Counted from the stretch's first letter, positions 10,469 to 20,893 are shown. The stretch: 64,000 nucleotides of DNA from Mycobacterium scrofulaceum (GCF_001667885.1 NZ_LZJW01000019.1:1-64000), one strand, 5' to 3'. The notes: generated by a model not told the origin, from the sequence alone. Program-made: numbers and translations.

Positions 10469-11668
10469 ATGTCGTTCGTGATCACCGACCCCGACGCGAT
10501 GGCGACGGCCGCCGACGAGTTGCAAGGGCTCGGCTCGTCCCTGCAGGCGACGAACGCGGCCGTGGCCGGCCCGACGACGTCGGTGCTGCCGCCGGCCACG
10601 GATTCGGTGTCGGTGCGCGTGGCGACGATGCTCGACGCGCACGCCCAGCAGTACCAGGCGTTGAGCGCCCAGGCGGAGTTGTTCCACAACCAGTTCGTAG
10701 AGACGCTGATCACCGCGAAGAACGCCTACGCCGACACGGAGGCCACCAACGCGGCGGCCATGCAGTCGACGACGGGGACGCAGAAAATCGCGCTGATCAT
10801 GGGCGGCACCGGGAATCCGTCGCCGGACCTGAAGTACATGACGTCCATCCAGCAGGCGTATCTCGCCACCAATTACTCCGACTACACCCTGGTGAGTTTG
10901 CGCACCCCCGAACAGTTTTGGCCGATCACCGGACTCGGCAGCGAGACCTTCGGCAAGTCGGTCTATCAGGGCATGGCGACGCTGAACTCCGCGATCCTGA
11001 CGCAAACCGCGGCCGGCAATCATGTTGTGGTCGTTGGGTATTCGCAGAGCGCGACGATCGCCAGCCTGGAGATGCGGTACCTGCAGGCCCTGCCGGCCGC
11101 CCTACGTCCGAGTCAGGACCTGCTGAACTTCGTCCTGCTCGCCGACCCGAACAACCCGATGGGTGGCATCCTGACGCACTTCATTCCGGGCTTCGGCGCG
11201 TTTCACTTCGCCACCCCGCTCACCACGTCGTATGCGACGTCCATCTTCACGCTGCAGTACGACGCGATCGCCAACTTCCCGGCGAACTGGTTGTGGCTTC
11301 CGTCGGACCTCAACGCTCTGTTCGGATTCCTCGACCTGCACCACACGATGCCCTTCGTGTCCGCCGCGCAGGTCGCCGCCGCCATCCAGCAACACGTCGG
11401 CAACATGACCTTCTACTTCATGCAGACCGCGCAGTTGCCGCTGCTGGATCCCGTCCGGTGGATCCCCATCCTCGGCAATCCGCTGGCTGATCTGCTGCAG
11501 CCGTTCATCAAACCGATCGCCGATTTCGGCTACTACGCGCCCGGGATTCTGCCCGGCCCGGTGAGCATCGCCGGATCCGTCGGCCAGGGCGTCACGTCCG
11601 GAATCGCCAGCCCGCTGGTGCTGGGTTTTCCCCCGCTGGCCTCCAACGGCTTGGCGAGCGGGTTCTAG
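10469..11668 (+). CDS. PE family protein with C-terminal PE-PPE alpha/beta hydrolase domain
   Basis: A 399-residue protein with an N-terminal PE domain (MSFVITDPDAMATAADEL, about 1-95) and a C-terminal PE-PPE domain (about 105-330). The latter has the serine hydrolase motif GYSQSA, with the nucleophile in GxSxS form, and the LADPNNP segment. PE-PPE domains have been reported to have esterase or cutinase-like activity. It directly follows the PPE gene. In M. tuberculosis the locus beside pdxS holds a single PPE protein (PPE42); here the hydrolase sits on the PE partner. It is convergent with the Nudix gene, one base apart. Confidence 0.92.
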   Translation: MSFVITDPDAMATAADELQGLGSSLQATNAAVAGPTTSVLPPATDSVSVRVATMLDAHAQQYQALSAQAELFHNQFVETLITAKNAYADTEATNAAAMQSTTGTQKIALIMGGTGNPSPDLKYMTSIQQAYLATNYSDYTLVSLRTPEQFWPITGLGSETFGKSVYQGMATLNSAILTQTAAGNHVVVVGYSQSATIASLEMRYLQALPAALRPSQDLLNFVLLADPNNPMGGILTHFIPGFGAFHFATPLTTSYATSIFTLQYDAIANFPANWLWLPSDLNALFGFLDLHHTMPFVSAAQVAAAIQQHVGNMTFYFMQTAQLPLLDPVRWIPILGNPLADLLQPFIKPIADFGYYAPGILPGPVSIAGSVGQGVTSGIASPLVLGFPPLASNGLASGF

Positions 11669-11669
11669 C

Positions 11670-12707
11670 TCACCGGATGGACAGCAGCGGCCCCGGTGTG
11701 CGGCCGCCGGCCAGCGCGGCCGCGTCCGCGAGCAACTCGGCCAGCTGCGTGGGGTACACCGTCTCCCCGGCGGCGGCCAGCCGGGCGATGTCGGCCGCGT
11801 CGCACCAGCGGTGGCCGCCAATGTAGCTGCGTTCCAGGTCGGTTCGGCCCGCGCCGGACGGCTCGAACCGTTGCGTGCGGTACACGAAGTAGAACTCTTC
11901 GCTGTCGATCAGCGAGCCGTTGAACTCGAAGACCTCGTCGCGCCGCCAGACCGGGCCCACCAAATCGCCCGGAGCCACCCGCAGTCCCGTCTCTTCGGCC
12001 AGCTCGCGGGCGGCTGCCTCGGCCAACCGCTCCCCGCTCTGCACCTCGCCGCCGACGGTGATCCACCACTTCGGCGCGTTACCGCGGCCGATCGCCGGAT
12101 CCGAACCGCGCAGCAGCAGCACCGCGCCCGTCTCGTCGAGCAGCGCCACGCGCGCCGACGTGCGGTGGCTGAGCACGCCGTTGAAGGAGCCGACGTCGCC
12201 GTGGGCCAGCGCGTGCGGGCGCTCGACGATCTCGAAATAGCTTGGCAGCGCGGCTGTCCCGCCGAGCCGAAGGGTCCGCACCAGGAACCGCTCGCGCAGC
12301 GCCAGGGTGTCCCGGACCGCGTCGTTGTGGAAGCGGCGGGCCAGCAGCACCCGGGCCTCGGCGTCGGCCAGCTCGGCGATCAGGCCGGCCGGCAACGAGG
12401 CGGGATCGACGATCGCCAGCGCGGCCGAGAGCTCGTTCTCGCGCGACTCACGCTCCTGCCGCGGCGCCGCCTCGGCGGCGTCGGCCAGCGCGGCCAACCG
12501 CCTGCCCTCCGAGGCGCCGCCATAGGCGTCGATGGCGACCGCACGGGCGACCACCGCGCGCCGCGCCAACGCGCCGTCGAGCGCCTGCCACGACAGGTCG
12601 TAGCGGACGTGCAGCCGGTCCAGCCGGTTGGCGGTCTGGTAGGCCCAGGCGCCCAGAATCGCCAGCAGACCGACGAATACCGCGATCGCGACGGCTAACC
12701 ACGTCAT
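11670..12707 (-). CDS. Membrane-anchored Nudix hydrolase
   Basis: A 345-residue protein with one N-terminal membrane helix (about 3-22), an alpha-helical middle rich in Ala and Arg (about 25-150) and a C-terminal Nudix domain. The Nudix box is complete: G-x5-E-x7-REL-x-EETGL. Nudix enzymes cleave nucleoside diphosphates linked to another group; the substrate here is unknown. The ATG at 12707 overlaps the pimA stop (ATGA). Position and size match M. tuberculosis Rv2609c, also the last gene of the PI-mannoside operon. Confidence 0.9.
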   Translation of the reverse strand: MTWLAVAIAVFVGLLAILGAWAYQTANRLDRLHVRYDLSWQALDGALARRAVVARAVAIDAYGGASEGRRLAALADAAEAAPRQERESRENELSAALAIVDPASLPAGLIAELADAEARVLLARRFHNDAVRDTLALRERFLVRTLRLGGTAALPSYFEIVERPHALAHGDVGSFNGVLSHRTSARVALLDETGAVLLLRGSDPAIGRGNAPKWWITVGGEVQSGERLAEAAARELAEETGLRVAPGDLVGPVWRRDEVFEFNGSLIDSEEFYFVYRTQRFEPSGAGRTDLERSYIGGHRWCDAADIARLAAAGETVYPTQLAELLADAAALAGGRTPGPLLSIR

Positions 12708-13831
12708 CAGCTGGCCACCTGAACTTTGGCGCCGGTCGCGGCGACCGTCTCGTAGACGCGCATGATCTGGCTGGCCACCACCGACCAGTCGTAGCGCTGG
12801 ACGGCGGCCGAGCCGGCCGCCACATAGCGTTCACGCAGCACATCGTTTTCTAGCACCGAAATCAGGGCGTCCGCCAGCGCAGCGCCGTCGCCGACCGGCA
12901 CCAGGCACCCGACTTCGCCGTCGCGCAGCACCCGCCGGAAGGCGTCCAGGTCGCTGGCCACCACCGCGGTGCCCGCGGCCATCGCCTCGACCAGGACGAT
13001 GCCGAAGCTCTCGCCCCCCACATGCGGCGCGCAATAGACGTCGGCGCTGCGCATCGCGGACGCCTTCCCGGCGTCGTCGACCTGGCCCAGAAACCGCATG
13101 TGCTTGACCAATTCGCCTGCCTGGCTCCGTAATTCGGCTTCATCGCCACGGCCGACGATGAGCAGCTGAACGTCGGGGAAGTGCTGCACCACGCCCGGCA
13201 GCGCGTCGAGCAGGACCGACATGCCCTTGCGGGATTCGTCGTAGCGGCCCAGGAACAGCACCGTCTTGCCCGGCCGCGGGTAGCCGTCCAGCGGCGGCGC
13301 CGAGGCGAACGAGTCGACGTCGACGCCGTTGGGGATCTCGACCGCGTCGGTGCCCAGCGCCTCCATCTGCCAGCGGCGGGCCAGGTCCGACACCGCGATC
13401 CGGCCGACGATCTTTTCGTGCATCGGTCGCAGGATGCCCTGGAACACCGTCAGGGTCAGCGATTTGGTGGTCGAGGTGTGAAACGTCGCGACGATCGGTC
13501 CCTCGGCGATGTTCAGGGCCAGCATGGACAGGCTCGGCGCGTTGGGCTCGTGCAGGTGCAGCACGTCGAAATCGCCTTCGGCGAGCCACTTTTTGACCTT
13601 GCGGTGGGTTGCGGGGCCGAACCGCAGCCGGGCCACCGAGCCGTTGTAGGGAATGGGGACGGCCTTGCCGGCGGAGACGACGTAGTCCGGCAGGGCCGCG
13701 TGCGGCGACGCCGGGGCGAGGACGCTCACCTCCTGCCCGCGCTGCCGCATCACCTCGGCCAGCTGCAAGACGTGCGACTGCACCCCGCCCGGGACGTCGA
13801 ACGAGTACGGGCAGACCATGCCGATGCGCAT
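12707..13831 (-). CDS. pimA: Phosphatidylinositol alpha-mannosyltransferase PimA
   Basis: A 374-residue GT-B (GT4) glycosyltransferase that transfers the first mannose from GDP-mannose to phosphatidylinositol on the inner face of the membrane. Residues expected from the M. smegmatis enzyme are present: His118, Arg196, Lys202, and Glu274/Glu282 in the EX7E motif GESFGIVLVE. The ATG at 13831 shares bases with the patA stop, and its own stop overlaps the Nudix start. It is essential in mycobacteria; the counterpart is Rv2610c. Confidence 0.96.
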   Translation of the reverse strand: MRIGMVCPYSFDVPGGVQSHVLQLAEVMRQRGQEVSVLAPASPHAALPDYVVSAGKAVPIPYNGSVARLRFGPATHRKVKKWLAEGDFDVLHLHEPNAPSLSMLALNIAEGPIVATFHTSTTKSLTLTVFQGILRPMHEKIVGRIAVSDLARRWQMEALGTDAVEIPNGVDVDSFASAPPLDGYPRPGKTVLFLGRYDESRKGMSVLLDALPGVVQHFPDVQLLIVGRGDEAELRSQAGELVKHMRFLGQVDDAGKASAMRSADVYCAPHVGGESFGIVLVEAMAAGTAVVASDLDAFRRVLRDGEVGCLVPVGDGAALADALISVLENDVLRERYVAAGSAAVQRYDWSVVASQIMRVYETVAATGAKVQVAS

Positions 13832-14772
13832 CAGGTCTCCCTGAGCCGCGCCTGCCGGGCTTCGGACAGGTCGGCCAGCCACTGCGGTTGCAGCATGTGC
13901 CAGTCCGCGGGATGCGCGGCGATGTTCTGGGCGAACCGGTCGGCCAGCGCCTGGGTGATGGCGCCGACGTCGCCGCTGCTGCAGTCCAGTGGCGGATCGA
14001 TCCGAACCCGCGAACCGTCGTCGGTGAACCAGCAATGCGAAGGCAGCAGCGCCGCCCCGGTCTCGATCGCCAGCCTCGCCGGCCCGGCCGGCATCCGGGT
14101 GGGCTCACCGAAGAAATCGACCTCGACGCCGGTGCGGGTGAGGTCCCGTTCGGCCATCAGGCACACCACCCGGTTGTCGCGCAGCCGGTCACACAGCACC
14201 TCGAAGGGGGGCCGGTCGCCGCCGGACAGCGGCAGCACTTCGAAGCCGAGGCTTTCCCGGTAGTCGATGAAACGCCGATACAGTGATTCGGGTTTAAGCC
14301 GCTCGGCGACGGTGGTGAAGGTGCCGCGCGTCTGCGCCAGCCACACCCCGGCCATGTCCCAGTTACCACTGTGCGGCAGGGCGCAGATCGCCCCGCGACC
14401 CTTGGCCAGCGCCGCGTCCAGGTTGTCGGCACCCTGAAACGTCTCGTCGAGTTGACGGGCGACCGCGCGGAGATCCATCCCGGGCAGGCGGAAGGCCTCT
14501 CGCCAGTAGCGGGCGTAGGACGCGAGCGATGCGCGCATCAGCTCGTCGGGCACCTCGGCCGGCGCGACGCCGACGACGCGGGCCAGGTTCTTGCGCAGCT
14601 GCTCCGGGCCGCCGCGCCGCGCCGCGTACCGCGCCCCGGTCTCGAATGCCGAGCGCGCCGCGAATTCCGGCATCGCCCGCACGGCCATCCAGCCGGCCGC
14701 GTACGTCCAGTCGCTGGCGGTCCCGGACACCAGGCGCCGCGGCGCGGTGATCAAACCCAACCCGGGGATCAC
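13831..14772 (-). CDS. patA: Phosphatidylinositol mannoside acyltransferase PatA
   Basis: A 313-residue membrane-associated acyltransferase of the LpxL-like family that adds a palmitoyl group to the mannose placed by PimA. The HX4D motif is H134-SGNW-D139, and the second catalytic residue is Glu208 in MAERDLTRTG; the 74-residue spacing equals that of the M. smegmatis His126/Glu200 pair. The GTG start at 14772 overlaps the pgsA1 stop by four bases (GTGA), which decides the start. The counterpart is Rv2611c. Confidence 0.95.
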   Translation of the reverse strand: MIPGLGLITAPRRLVSGTASDWTYAAGWMAVRAMPEFAARSAFETGARYAARRGGPEQLRKNLARVVGVAPAEVPDELMRASLASYARYWREAFRLPGMDLRAVARQLDETFQGADNLDAALAKGRGAICALPHSGNWDMAGVWLAQTRGTFTTVAERLKPESLYRRFIDYRESLGFEVLPLSGGDRPPFEVLCDRLRDNRVVCLMAERDLTRTGVEVDFFGEPTRMPAGPARLAIETGAALLPSHCWFTDDGSRVRIDPPLDCSSGDVGAITQALADRFAQNIAAHPADWHMLQPQWLADLSEARQARLRET

Positions 14773-15401
14773 GGCATGCGCTCCGTCGCGCCGGGCGAGG
14801 TCCACACCGTGCGCAGTCGCTGCACGCAGGTGATCACGCTGGCCACCGCGAGCAGCCACATGGCCACCGGCAACGCCGGCGGCCAGGCCACGAATGGGAA
14901 GTCCGCCACACCGGCGCCGACCAGCACGATAATCAACCTTTCCGGGCGTTCGATGATGCCGCCGTCACCGCGCAGCCCGCTGGCTTCGGCCCGCGCCTTG
15001 ATGTAGGAGATGACCTGCGACGTGACCAGACAGATCATCGTCGCCACCGTGAGCAGCTTGTCGTGCATGCCGAAGGCCACCCACCACAGCAGGCCGCAGA
15101 ACACCGCGCCGTCGCTGACGCGGTCGCAGGTGGCGTCCAGCACGGCGCCGAACCGGGTGCCGCCCCCGCGCTCGCGGGCCATGGCGCCGTCGAGCATGTC
15201 GAACAGCACGAAGAACCACACCACGCAGCTACCGGCGAACAGTTTGCCCATCGGGAACAGCGTGAGCGCCCCCGCCACGGATCCGGTGGTACCCAGGACG
15301 GTGACCACGTCCGGCGTCAAGCCCATCCGCAGGCACGCTTTGGCGGTCGGCGTGGTGAGCCGCGCGAACGCCGCCCGCGAGAGGAACGGCACCTTGCTCA
15401 T
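14769..15401 (-). CDS. pgsA1: Phosphatidylinositol phosphate synthase PgsA1
   Basis: A 210-residue CDP-alcohol phosphatidyltransferase with about six membrane helices. It joins inositol 1-phosphate to CDP-diacylglycerol, giving PI phosphate. The family signature D-x2-DG-x2-AR-x8-G-x3-D-x3-D is exact, from Asp68 to Asp93. It lies 13 bases after the HIT gene and overlaps patA, so precursor lipid synthesis, mannosylation and acylation are encoded in order. The counterpart is Rv2612c. Confidence 0.96.
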   Translation of the reverse strand: MSKVPFLSRAAFARLTTPTAKACLRMGLTPDVVTVLGTTGSVAGALTLFPMGKLFAGSCVVWFFVLFDMLDGAMARERGGGTRFGAVLDATCDRVSDGAVFCGLLWWVAFGMHDKLLTVATMICLVTSQVISYIKARAEASGLRGDGGIIERPERLIIVLVGAGVADFPFVAWPPALPVAMWLLAVASVITCVQRLRTVWTSPGATERMP

Positions 15402-15414
15402 GAGCGCTCGAACC

Positions 15415-15990
15415 TCATGACTGTCTAGCCCACTCCGTGGCCAGCAGCCGGCGCGTTTCGCGCAGCAGCTGCGGGATGACCTTGGAGCCGCCGATGATGG
15501 TGATGAAGTTGGCGTCGCCGCCCCAACGCGGGACGACGTGCACGTGCAGGTGTTCGGCCAGCGACCCGCCCGCCGACGTTCCGAGGTTGAGGCCGACGTT
15601 GAAGCCGTGCGGCCGCGACACGTTCTTGATGACGCGAATCGCCTTCTGGATGAAGGCCATCAACTCCGCGCTCTCCTCGTCGGTGAGGTCCTCGAGTTCG
15701 GAGACCCGCCGATACGGCACCACCATCAGGTGTCCCGGGTTGTACGGGTAGAGGTTGAGGACGGCGTAGACCAGCTCGCCGCGCGCGACCACCAGGCCTT
15801 CCTCGTCCGACAGTTGCGGGATGTCGGTGAACGGCTGCTCGCTCTTGCCCGACGAGTTGGGGTCGCGTTTCATCGGCGCTTCGGCCAGGTAGGTCATCCG
15901 GTACGGCGTCCATAGCCGTTGCAGGTGGTCACTCTCGCCGACACCGGTGTCCAGGATGGTGTCCTCCGCGCGTTCGGTGGGTTCACTCAC
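15415..15990 (-). CDS. HIT-family diadenosine tetraphosphate phosphorylase
   Basis: A 191-residue histidine-triad protein. The triad is HLHVHVVP with His147, His149 and His151. An N-terminal extension of about 70 residues precedes the HIT fold. The M. tuberculosis counterpart Rv2613c has been characterised as an Ap4A phosphorylase, so this gene probably degrades Ap4A, which aminoacyl-tRNA synthetases can make. That fits its coupling to thrS, whose 3' end overlaps its start by eight bases. Confidence 0.93.
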   Translation of the reverse strand: MSEPTERAEDTILDTGVGESDHLQRLWTPYRMTYLAEAPMKRDPNSSGKSEQPFTDIPQLSDEEGLVVARGELVYAVLNLYPYNPGHLMVVPYRRVSELEDLTDEESAELMAFIQKAIRVIKNVSRPHGFNVGLNLGTSAGGSLAEHLHVHVVPRWGGDANFITIIGGSKVIPQLLRETRRLLATEWARQS

Positions 15991-18037
15991 CGCCGGTCAC
16001 CTTCACCAGTTCGGCTGTGGGCGCGGCGTTCTCGCGCTCGGCGATCCAGGCCACAATCGCGTCGACGGCGCTGTCGCGCGGCACACCGTTGATCTGCGTG
16101 CGGTCACCGAAGCGGAAGCTCACCGCCTTCGCCTGCACGTCGCGGTCACCCGCGAGCAACATGAACGGCACCTTCTGGCTCGTGTGGTGGACGATCTTCT
16201 TGGCCATCCGGTCGTCGCTGCTGTCCACCTCCACCCGCACGCCGTGCGATTTCAGCTGCGCCGCAATGCTTTCCAGGTAGGACACGTGCTCATCGGCGAC
16301 CGGGATCCCGACCACCTGCACCGGGGCCAGCCACGCCGGGAACGCCCCCGCGTAGTGCTCGGTGAGGATGCCGAAGAACCGCTCGATCGACCCGAACAGC
16401 GCGCGGTGGATCATCACCGGCCGCTGCCGGGTGCCGTCCGGGGCCGTGTACTCGAGCTCGAAGCGCTCCGGGAAGTTGAAGTCCACCTGGATGGTCGACA
16501 TCTGCCAGCTGCGGCCCAGGGCATCGCGGGCCTGCACGGAGATCTTCGGGCCGTAGAACGCCGCGCCGCCGGGGTCGGGAACCAGTTCCAGGCCCGACTC
16601 GGCCGCCACCTCGGCCAGGGAGTTGGTGGCCTGCTCCCACATTTCGTCGGTGCCGACGAACTTCTCGGGGTCCTTGGTGGACAGCTCCAGATAGAAGTCC
16701 TCCAGGCCGTAGTCGCCCAGCAGCTCGAGCACGAACCGCAGCAGCGACGCCAGTTCGCCGTGCAGCTGGTCGCGCGTGCAGAAGATGTGCGAGTCGTCCA
16801 TCGTGAATCCGCGCGCCCGCGTCAGCCCGTGCACCACGCCGGACTTCTCGTAGCGGTAGACCGTGCCGAATTCGAAGAGCCGCAACGGAAGTTCGCGGTA
16901 CGAGCGCCCGCGGGAGCGGAAGATCAACGTGTGCATCGGGCAGTTCATCGGCTTGAGGTAGTAGTCCTGCCCGGGCTTACGCACCGTTCCGTCGTCGCCC
17001 AGTTCGGCGTCGAGGTGCATCGGCGGGAACATCCCGTCGGCGTACCAGTCCAGGTGGCCCGAGGTGTGAAACAGCTGCGCCTTGGTGATGTGCGGGGTGT
17101 TGACGAACTCGTACCCGGCCTCGATGTGCTTGCGCCGCGAGTACTCCTCCAGCTCCCGGCGCACCACGCCGCCCTTGGGGTGGAAAACCGCTAGCCCCGA
17201 ACCGATTTCGTCGGGAAAGCTGAACAGGTCCAGCTCGGTGCCCAGCTTGCGGTGGTCGCGCCGCTGCGCTTCGGCGAGCAGCTCGAGGTGGCGGTCCAGC
17301 GCCTCCTGCGATTCCCATGCCGTGCCGTAAATGCGTTGCAGGCTCGCGTTTTTCTGGTCCCCGCGCCAGTACGCGGCGGAGCTGCGGGTCAGCTTGAACG
17401 CCGGGATGTGCTTGGTGGTCGGGATGTGCGGCCCGCGGCACACGTCGCCCCAGACGCGTTCCCGGCTGCGGGGATTGAGGTTGTCGTAGGCGGTGAGCTC
17501 GTCGCCGCCGACCTCCATGATGTCGGGGTCGCCGGACTTGTCGTCGACGAGTTCCAGCTTGTAGGGCTCGCCGGCCAGCTCGGAGCGCGCCTGGTCCTTG
17601 GACTCGTAGACGCGCCGCTCGAACAGCTGCCCCTCCTTGACGATCTGGCGCATCCGCTTTTCCAGCGCCGCGAGATCCTCGGGGGTGAACGGCTCCGCCA
17701 CGTCGAAGTCGTAGTAGAAGCCGTCGGTGATGGGCGGCCCGATCCCCAGCTTCGCTTGCGGAAACATGCCCTGGACGGCCTGGGCCAGCACGTGTGCGGC
17801 GGAATGCCGAATGACGCTGCGCCCGTCGTCGGTGTTGGCCGCCACCGGAACGACCTCGGTGTCGGTGTCGGGCACCCAGCTCAGGTCGCGCAGCTTGCCG
17901 TCGGCGTCGCGCACCACCACGACCGCGTCGGGGGCCCCGCGGCCCGGCAGCCCCGCCTCCCGCACCGCGGCCGCGGCGGTGGTCCCGGCGGGCACCCGGA
18001 TAGGGCCTGCTGGGGACGGGTTTGCGGGGGCGCTCAT
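15983..18037 (-). CDS. thrS: Threonyl-tRNA synthetase
   Basis: A 684-residue class II aminoacyl-tRNA synthetase. It has an N-terminal TGS-like domain (about 1-75), an editing domain with the [11 protein letters not shown] motif, the catalytic core and a C-terminal anticodon-binding domain. The zinc ligands that recognise threonine are Cys366 (MNCPMH), His417 (DDSHIF) and His544 (MIHRALFGS), with spacing close to the E. coli enzyme. It is the first gene of the operon that continues into HIT, pgsA1, patA, pimA and Nudix. I saw no convincing T-box in the 220-base divergent gap upstream. Confidence 0.97.
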   Translation of the reverse strand: MSAPANPSPAGPIRVPAGTTAAAAVREAGLPGRGAPDAVVVVRDADGKLRDLSWVPDTDTEVVPVAANTDDGRSVIRHSAAHVLAQAVQGMFPQAKLGIGPPITDGFYYDFDVAEPFTPEDLAALEKRMRQIVKEGQLFERRVYESKDQARSELAGEPYKLELVDDKSGDPDIMEVGGDELTAYDNLNPRSRERVWGDVCRGPHIPTTKHIPAFKLTRSSAAYWRGDQKNASLQRIYGTAWESQEALDRHLELLAEAQRRDHRKLGTELDLFSFPDEIGSGLAVFHPKGGVVRRELEEYSRRKHIEAGYEFVNTPHITKAQLFHTSGHLDWYADGMFPPMHLDAELGDDGTVRKPGQDYYLKPMNCPMHTLIFRSRGRSYRELPLRLFEFGTVYRYEKSGVVHGLTRARGFTMDDSHIFCTRDQLHGELASLLRFVLELLGDYGLEDFYLELSTKDPEKFVGTDEMWEQATNSLAEVAAESGLELVPDPGGAAFYGPKISVQARDALGRSWQMSTIQVDFNFPERFELEYTAPDGTRQRPVMIHRALFGSIERFFGILTEHYAGAFPAWLAPVQVVGIPVADEHVSYLESIAAQLKSHGVRVEVDSSDDRMAKKIVHHTSQKVPFMLLAGDRDVQAKAVSFRFGDRTQINGVPRDSAVDAIVAWIAERENAAPTAELVKVTGGE

Positions 18038-18257
18038 GGTGTGGGTTCTCCTAGGTCGGTGGGTCGACGACCATGCTATCGGGGTGCTCCGGGCGCGAGC
18101 AGGGCCGCCGAACAGTGCGCTTCCGCGGACGTGCGAACGGTTCTCCGGATCCGGTCACGGCATCCCGTTTTTCTTCAAGCCCTCCGGGTAGCCCACGGTG
18201 ACCGCTCGATCGAGCGCAGTCGTCGCTTCGCACCGTGTGAGGCAGGGAGGCCCCCTT

Positions 18258-19109
18258 ATGCAATTCGGTTTGTGCTATTTCCCGACGGATTACGGTATGC
18301 GGCCAGACGAACTGGCGGCGGCGGGCGAAGAACGCGGTTTCGAGTCGCTGTTGTTTTGCGAGCACACCCACATCCCGACCAGCAGGAAGTCGCCCTACCC
18401 CGGGGGCGGCGAATTGCCCAGGATGTACGCCCACACCTACGACCCCTTCGTCGCGTGCACCGCCGCAGCCTCGGCGACGAGCCGCTTGAAGATCGGCACC
18501 GGAGTGTGTCTCGTGGTGGAGCGGGACCCCATCACCACGGCCAAGGAGGTGGCCAGCGTTGACCGCCTTTCGGCTGGGCGTTTCCTCTTCGGGGTGGGAG
18601 CGGGGTGGAACCGCGAAGAGATGGCCAACCACGGCACCGACCCTCGCGTTCGGATGTCGGTAATGCGCGAACGGATCGAGGCGATGCGGCAGATCTGGAC
18701 CAACGACGAGGCGGAATACCACGGCGAATTCGTCGACTTCGACTCGATCTGGTCCTACCCCAAGCCCGTCCAATCGCCCCTGCCGGTACTGGTCGGCGGG
18801 ATGGGTCCAACTGTGGAGGACCGCATCATTGCGTTCGGCGACGGTTGGCTGGCGCAGAACGTCACGCGGGAAAACGTGGACGAGTTCGCCGAGCGCGCGG
18901 CGCGATTGCAGCGGCGCGCCGCCGATGCGGGGCGAGGCCGGATTCCGATCAGCCTCTTCGCCGCATCCTCGGACGAGGGCATGGCCGAAAAGTACGCGTC
19001 CGCCGGGATTGAACGGTGCCTGTTCCTGGTGCCCGACGGTGACGATTCACAAGTCACCAGGGAGCTCGACAAGTTGGCCGAGCGAGTCTCGACCGGGCAG
19101 AACGCTTAG
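18258..19109 (+). CDS. LLM class F420-dependent oxidoreductase
   Basis: A 283-residue luciferase-like monooxygenase fold protein. Features include FCEHTHIP, the RLKIGTGVCLV strand, DRLSAGRFLFGVGAGWNREEM and the late GDGWL motif, all usual in mycobacterial F420-dependent LLM oxidoreductases. The ATG at 18258 follows GGCAGGGAGG. The substrate cannot be told from sequence. It is divergent from thrS and precedes the antiporter gene by 86 bases. Confidence 0.9.
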   Translation: MQFGLCYFPTDYGMRPDELAAAGEERGFESLLFCEHTHIPTSRKSPYPGGGELPRMYAHTYDPFVACTAAASATSRLKIGTGVCLVVERDPITTAKEVASVDRLSAGRFLFGVGAGWNREEMANHGTDPRVRMSVMRERIEAMRQIWTNDEAEYHGEFVDFDSIWSYPKPVQSPLPVLVGGMGPTVEDRIIAFGDGWLAQNVTRENVDEFAERAARLQRRAADAGRGRIPISLFAASSDEGMAEKYASAGIERCLFLVPDGDDSQVTRELDKLAERVSTGQNA

Positions 19110-19195
19110 CCAGCCGACTTCCGGCGTCCCGCCGCCCGGTCGAGGTCCGTCGGCTCGCAGCGCCGGCAACAACGCCCGCAGCAAATGTCGGCAGA

Positions 19196-20893
19196 ATGGG
19201 AATCGTGGGGGCGCAGACGGCTTTGGCATTGCTGCTCGCCGCTGTCGGCGCCATCGTGGCGATGAACTGGGTCAGCGACCGCACCGGTCTTCCCAGCGCG
19301 GGGCTGCTCACTCTGGTCGGCATCGGCTATGGGTTGCTGCCGGGGCCGAACGTCGGCCTTCGGCCCGACATCGTGATGACCTGCATTCTGCCGCCTCTGC
19401 TCTACAACGCCGCCCTGGAGTCGTCGCTGGTGGGGATACGCCGCAACCTGCGCACCGTCATCAGCCTGTCGGTGATCCTCGTTCTGCTGACCGCGGCTTC
19501 GGTCGGCGCCGCCTTCGCCCTGCTCGTCAGCGGCGCGACGCTCGCGGTGGGTGTGGTGTTGGGCGCTGCGGTGGCACCCACCGATCCGGTGGCCGCGCTC
19601 GCCGTCGCCCGCAAGGTCGGTCTGCCGCTCAACATCGTCACCCTCATCGAAGGCGAGGGGCTGCTCAACGACGCGACCGCGCTCACCACCTTGTCGGTGG
19701 CCATCACGGTGGCCAGGGGGTCGGACTTCTCGTTTCCGTTTGCGGTCCGCGAGTTCGCCCTGGCGGCGGTGGGTGGCCTGGTGATCGGGTTGGCGTTCGC
19801 GTGGTGCCGGCGCCTGTTGCGGCGGTTGCCGCACGACGTGATGACGGCCAACGCGATCTCCCTGGCCACCCCGTTCCTGGCCTATCTCGCGGCCGAGAAG
19901 GTGCACGCGTCCGGTGTGCTGGCGGTCGTGGTGTGCGGATTGGTCGTCGGACACGACTCCCCCCGGTCGGAGTCGGGCGCGAGCCGGTTGCAGACCCGGG
20001 CCGTGTGGCGGTTGGCCAACTTCCTGCTCGAGGGCCTCGTTTTCCTGTTGATCGGTCAGCAGTTCCCGGCCATCCTCGACGGCCTGCGCGGCTACCCGGT
20101 GTCGACCATCGTCGTGGCGACCACCGTGACCACCGCGGCGGTGCTGCTGGTCCGGCCGCTGTGGCTGTTGCTCACGCAGTCGCTGCCGCGGTCACTGCAT
20201 ACGCGGCTGGGCAACGTCACGGGGACCGATGACGACGACGACGATGATCCGCCCCAAGCCCGTCCCCCGCGCGAGCGTAACGCGGAGAGACTCAGTGGCC
20301 GTGAGATTTTCGTGCTGAGCTGGGCCGGCACCCGCGGCGTCGTGAGCCTCGCCGCGATCTTCGCCGTGCCGTTCGCGACCGACAGCGGCGCGCGGTTTCC
20401 CCTCCGCGATCTGTTGTTGTTCTGCACCTTGGTGGTCGTGCTGGTGACGCTGATCGGGCAGGGCAGCACTTTCGGCCCGGTCGTGCGGGCCCTCGGGGTC
20501 CACGCGAAGGCCGTCGACGAAGTGCGCCTGCGTAATCGGGCGCGCACGGCCGCCGTTCGCGCTGCCCTCGACACCCTCAACGAGATGGATCATGAAAGCG
20601 AAGCCGATGCCAGGGCGATCGACGTGGTGCGCAGGCAGTTGTGCGCCCGGCTGGAGCGGTATCAACGGCGGCTCGATGTCCTCTCGGATTCCGACGAGTT
20701 ACCGAACTATCCCGAATACGAGGCGGCCGTAGCGATCCGGCGGGCGGCCATCGACGCCGAGCGCGACGAACTGGTGCGCTGGCGTGACGCCGGCATGCTG
20801 CCCGATCGGAGTCTTCGGGTGCTCGAACGCGAACTCGACCACGAAGAGGTGACCCTGCCGACGTACCCGCCGGGCGACCGGCTCGGCCAATGA
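19196..20893 (+). CDS. CPA1-family Na+/H+ antiporter
   Basis: A 565-residue membrane protein with about ten to twelve helices across residues 5-430. The ion-binding segments APTDPVAA and EGEGLLNDATAL are typical of CPA1 antiporters, as is LSWAGTRGVVSLA. A cytoplasmic loop carries a run of seven aspartates (near residue 345). The C-terminal 120 residues are soluble and helical. It resembles the M. tuberculosis YjcE-like protein Rv2287. It ends convergent with the M20 amidohydrolase, 30 bases apart. Confidence 0.92.
   Translation: MGIVGAQTALALLLAAVGAIVAMNWVSDRTGLPSAGLLTLVGIGYGLLPGPNVGLRPDIVMTCILPPLLYNAALESSLVGIRRNLRTVISLSVILVLLTAASVGAAFALLVSGATLAVGVVLGAAVAPTDPVAALAVARKVGLPLNIVTLIEGEGLLNDATALTTLSVAITVARGSDFSFPFAVREFALAAVGGLVIGLAFAWCRRLLRRLPHDVMTANAISLATPFLAYLAAEKVHASGVLAVVVCGLVVGHDSPRSESGASRLQTRAVWRLANFLLEGLVFLLIGQQFPAILDGLRGYPVSTIVVATTVTTAAVLLVRPLWLLLTQSLPRSLHTRLGNVTGTDDDDDDDPPQARPPRERNAERLSGREIFVLSWAGTRGVVSLAAIFAVPFATDSGARFPLRDLLLFCTLVVVLVTLIGQGSTFGPVVRALGVHAKAVDEVRLRNRARTAAVRAALDTLNEMDHESEADARAIDVVRRQLCARLERYQRRLDVLSDSDELPNYPEYEAAVAIRRAAIDAERDELVRWRDAGMLPDRSLRVLERELDHEEVTLPTYPPGDRLGQ

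Noticed and set aside
20224..20260. Aspartate-rich repeat in the antiporter as a frameshift or assembly error
   Set aside because: The frame is intact through it and the segment falls in an expected cytoplasmic loop.
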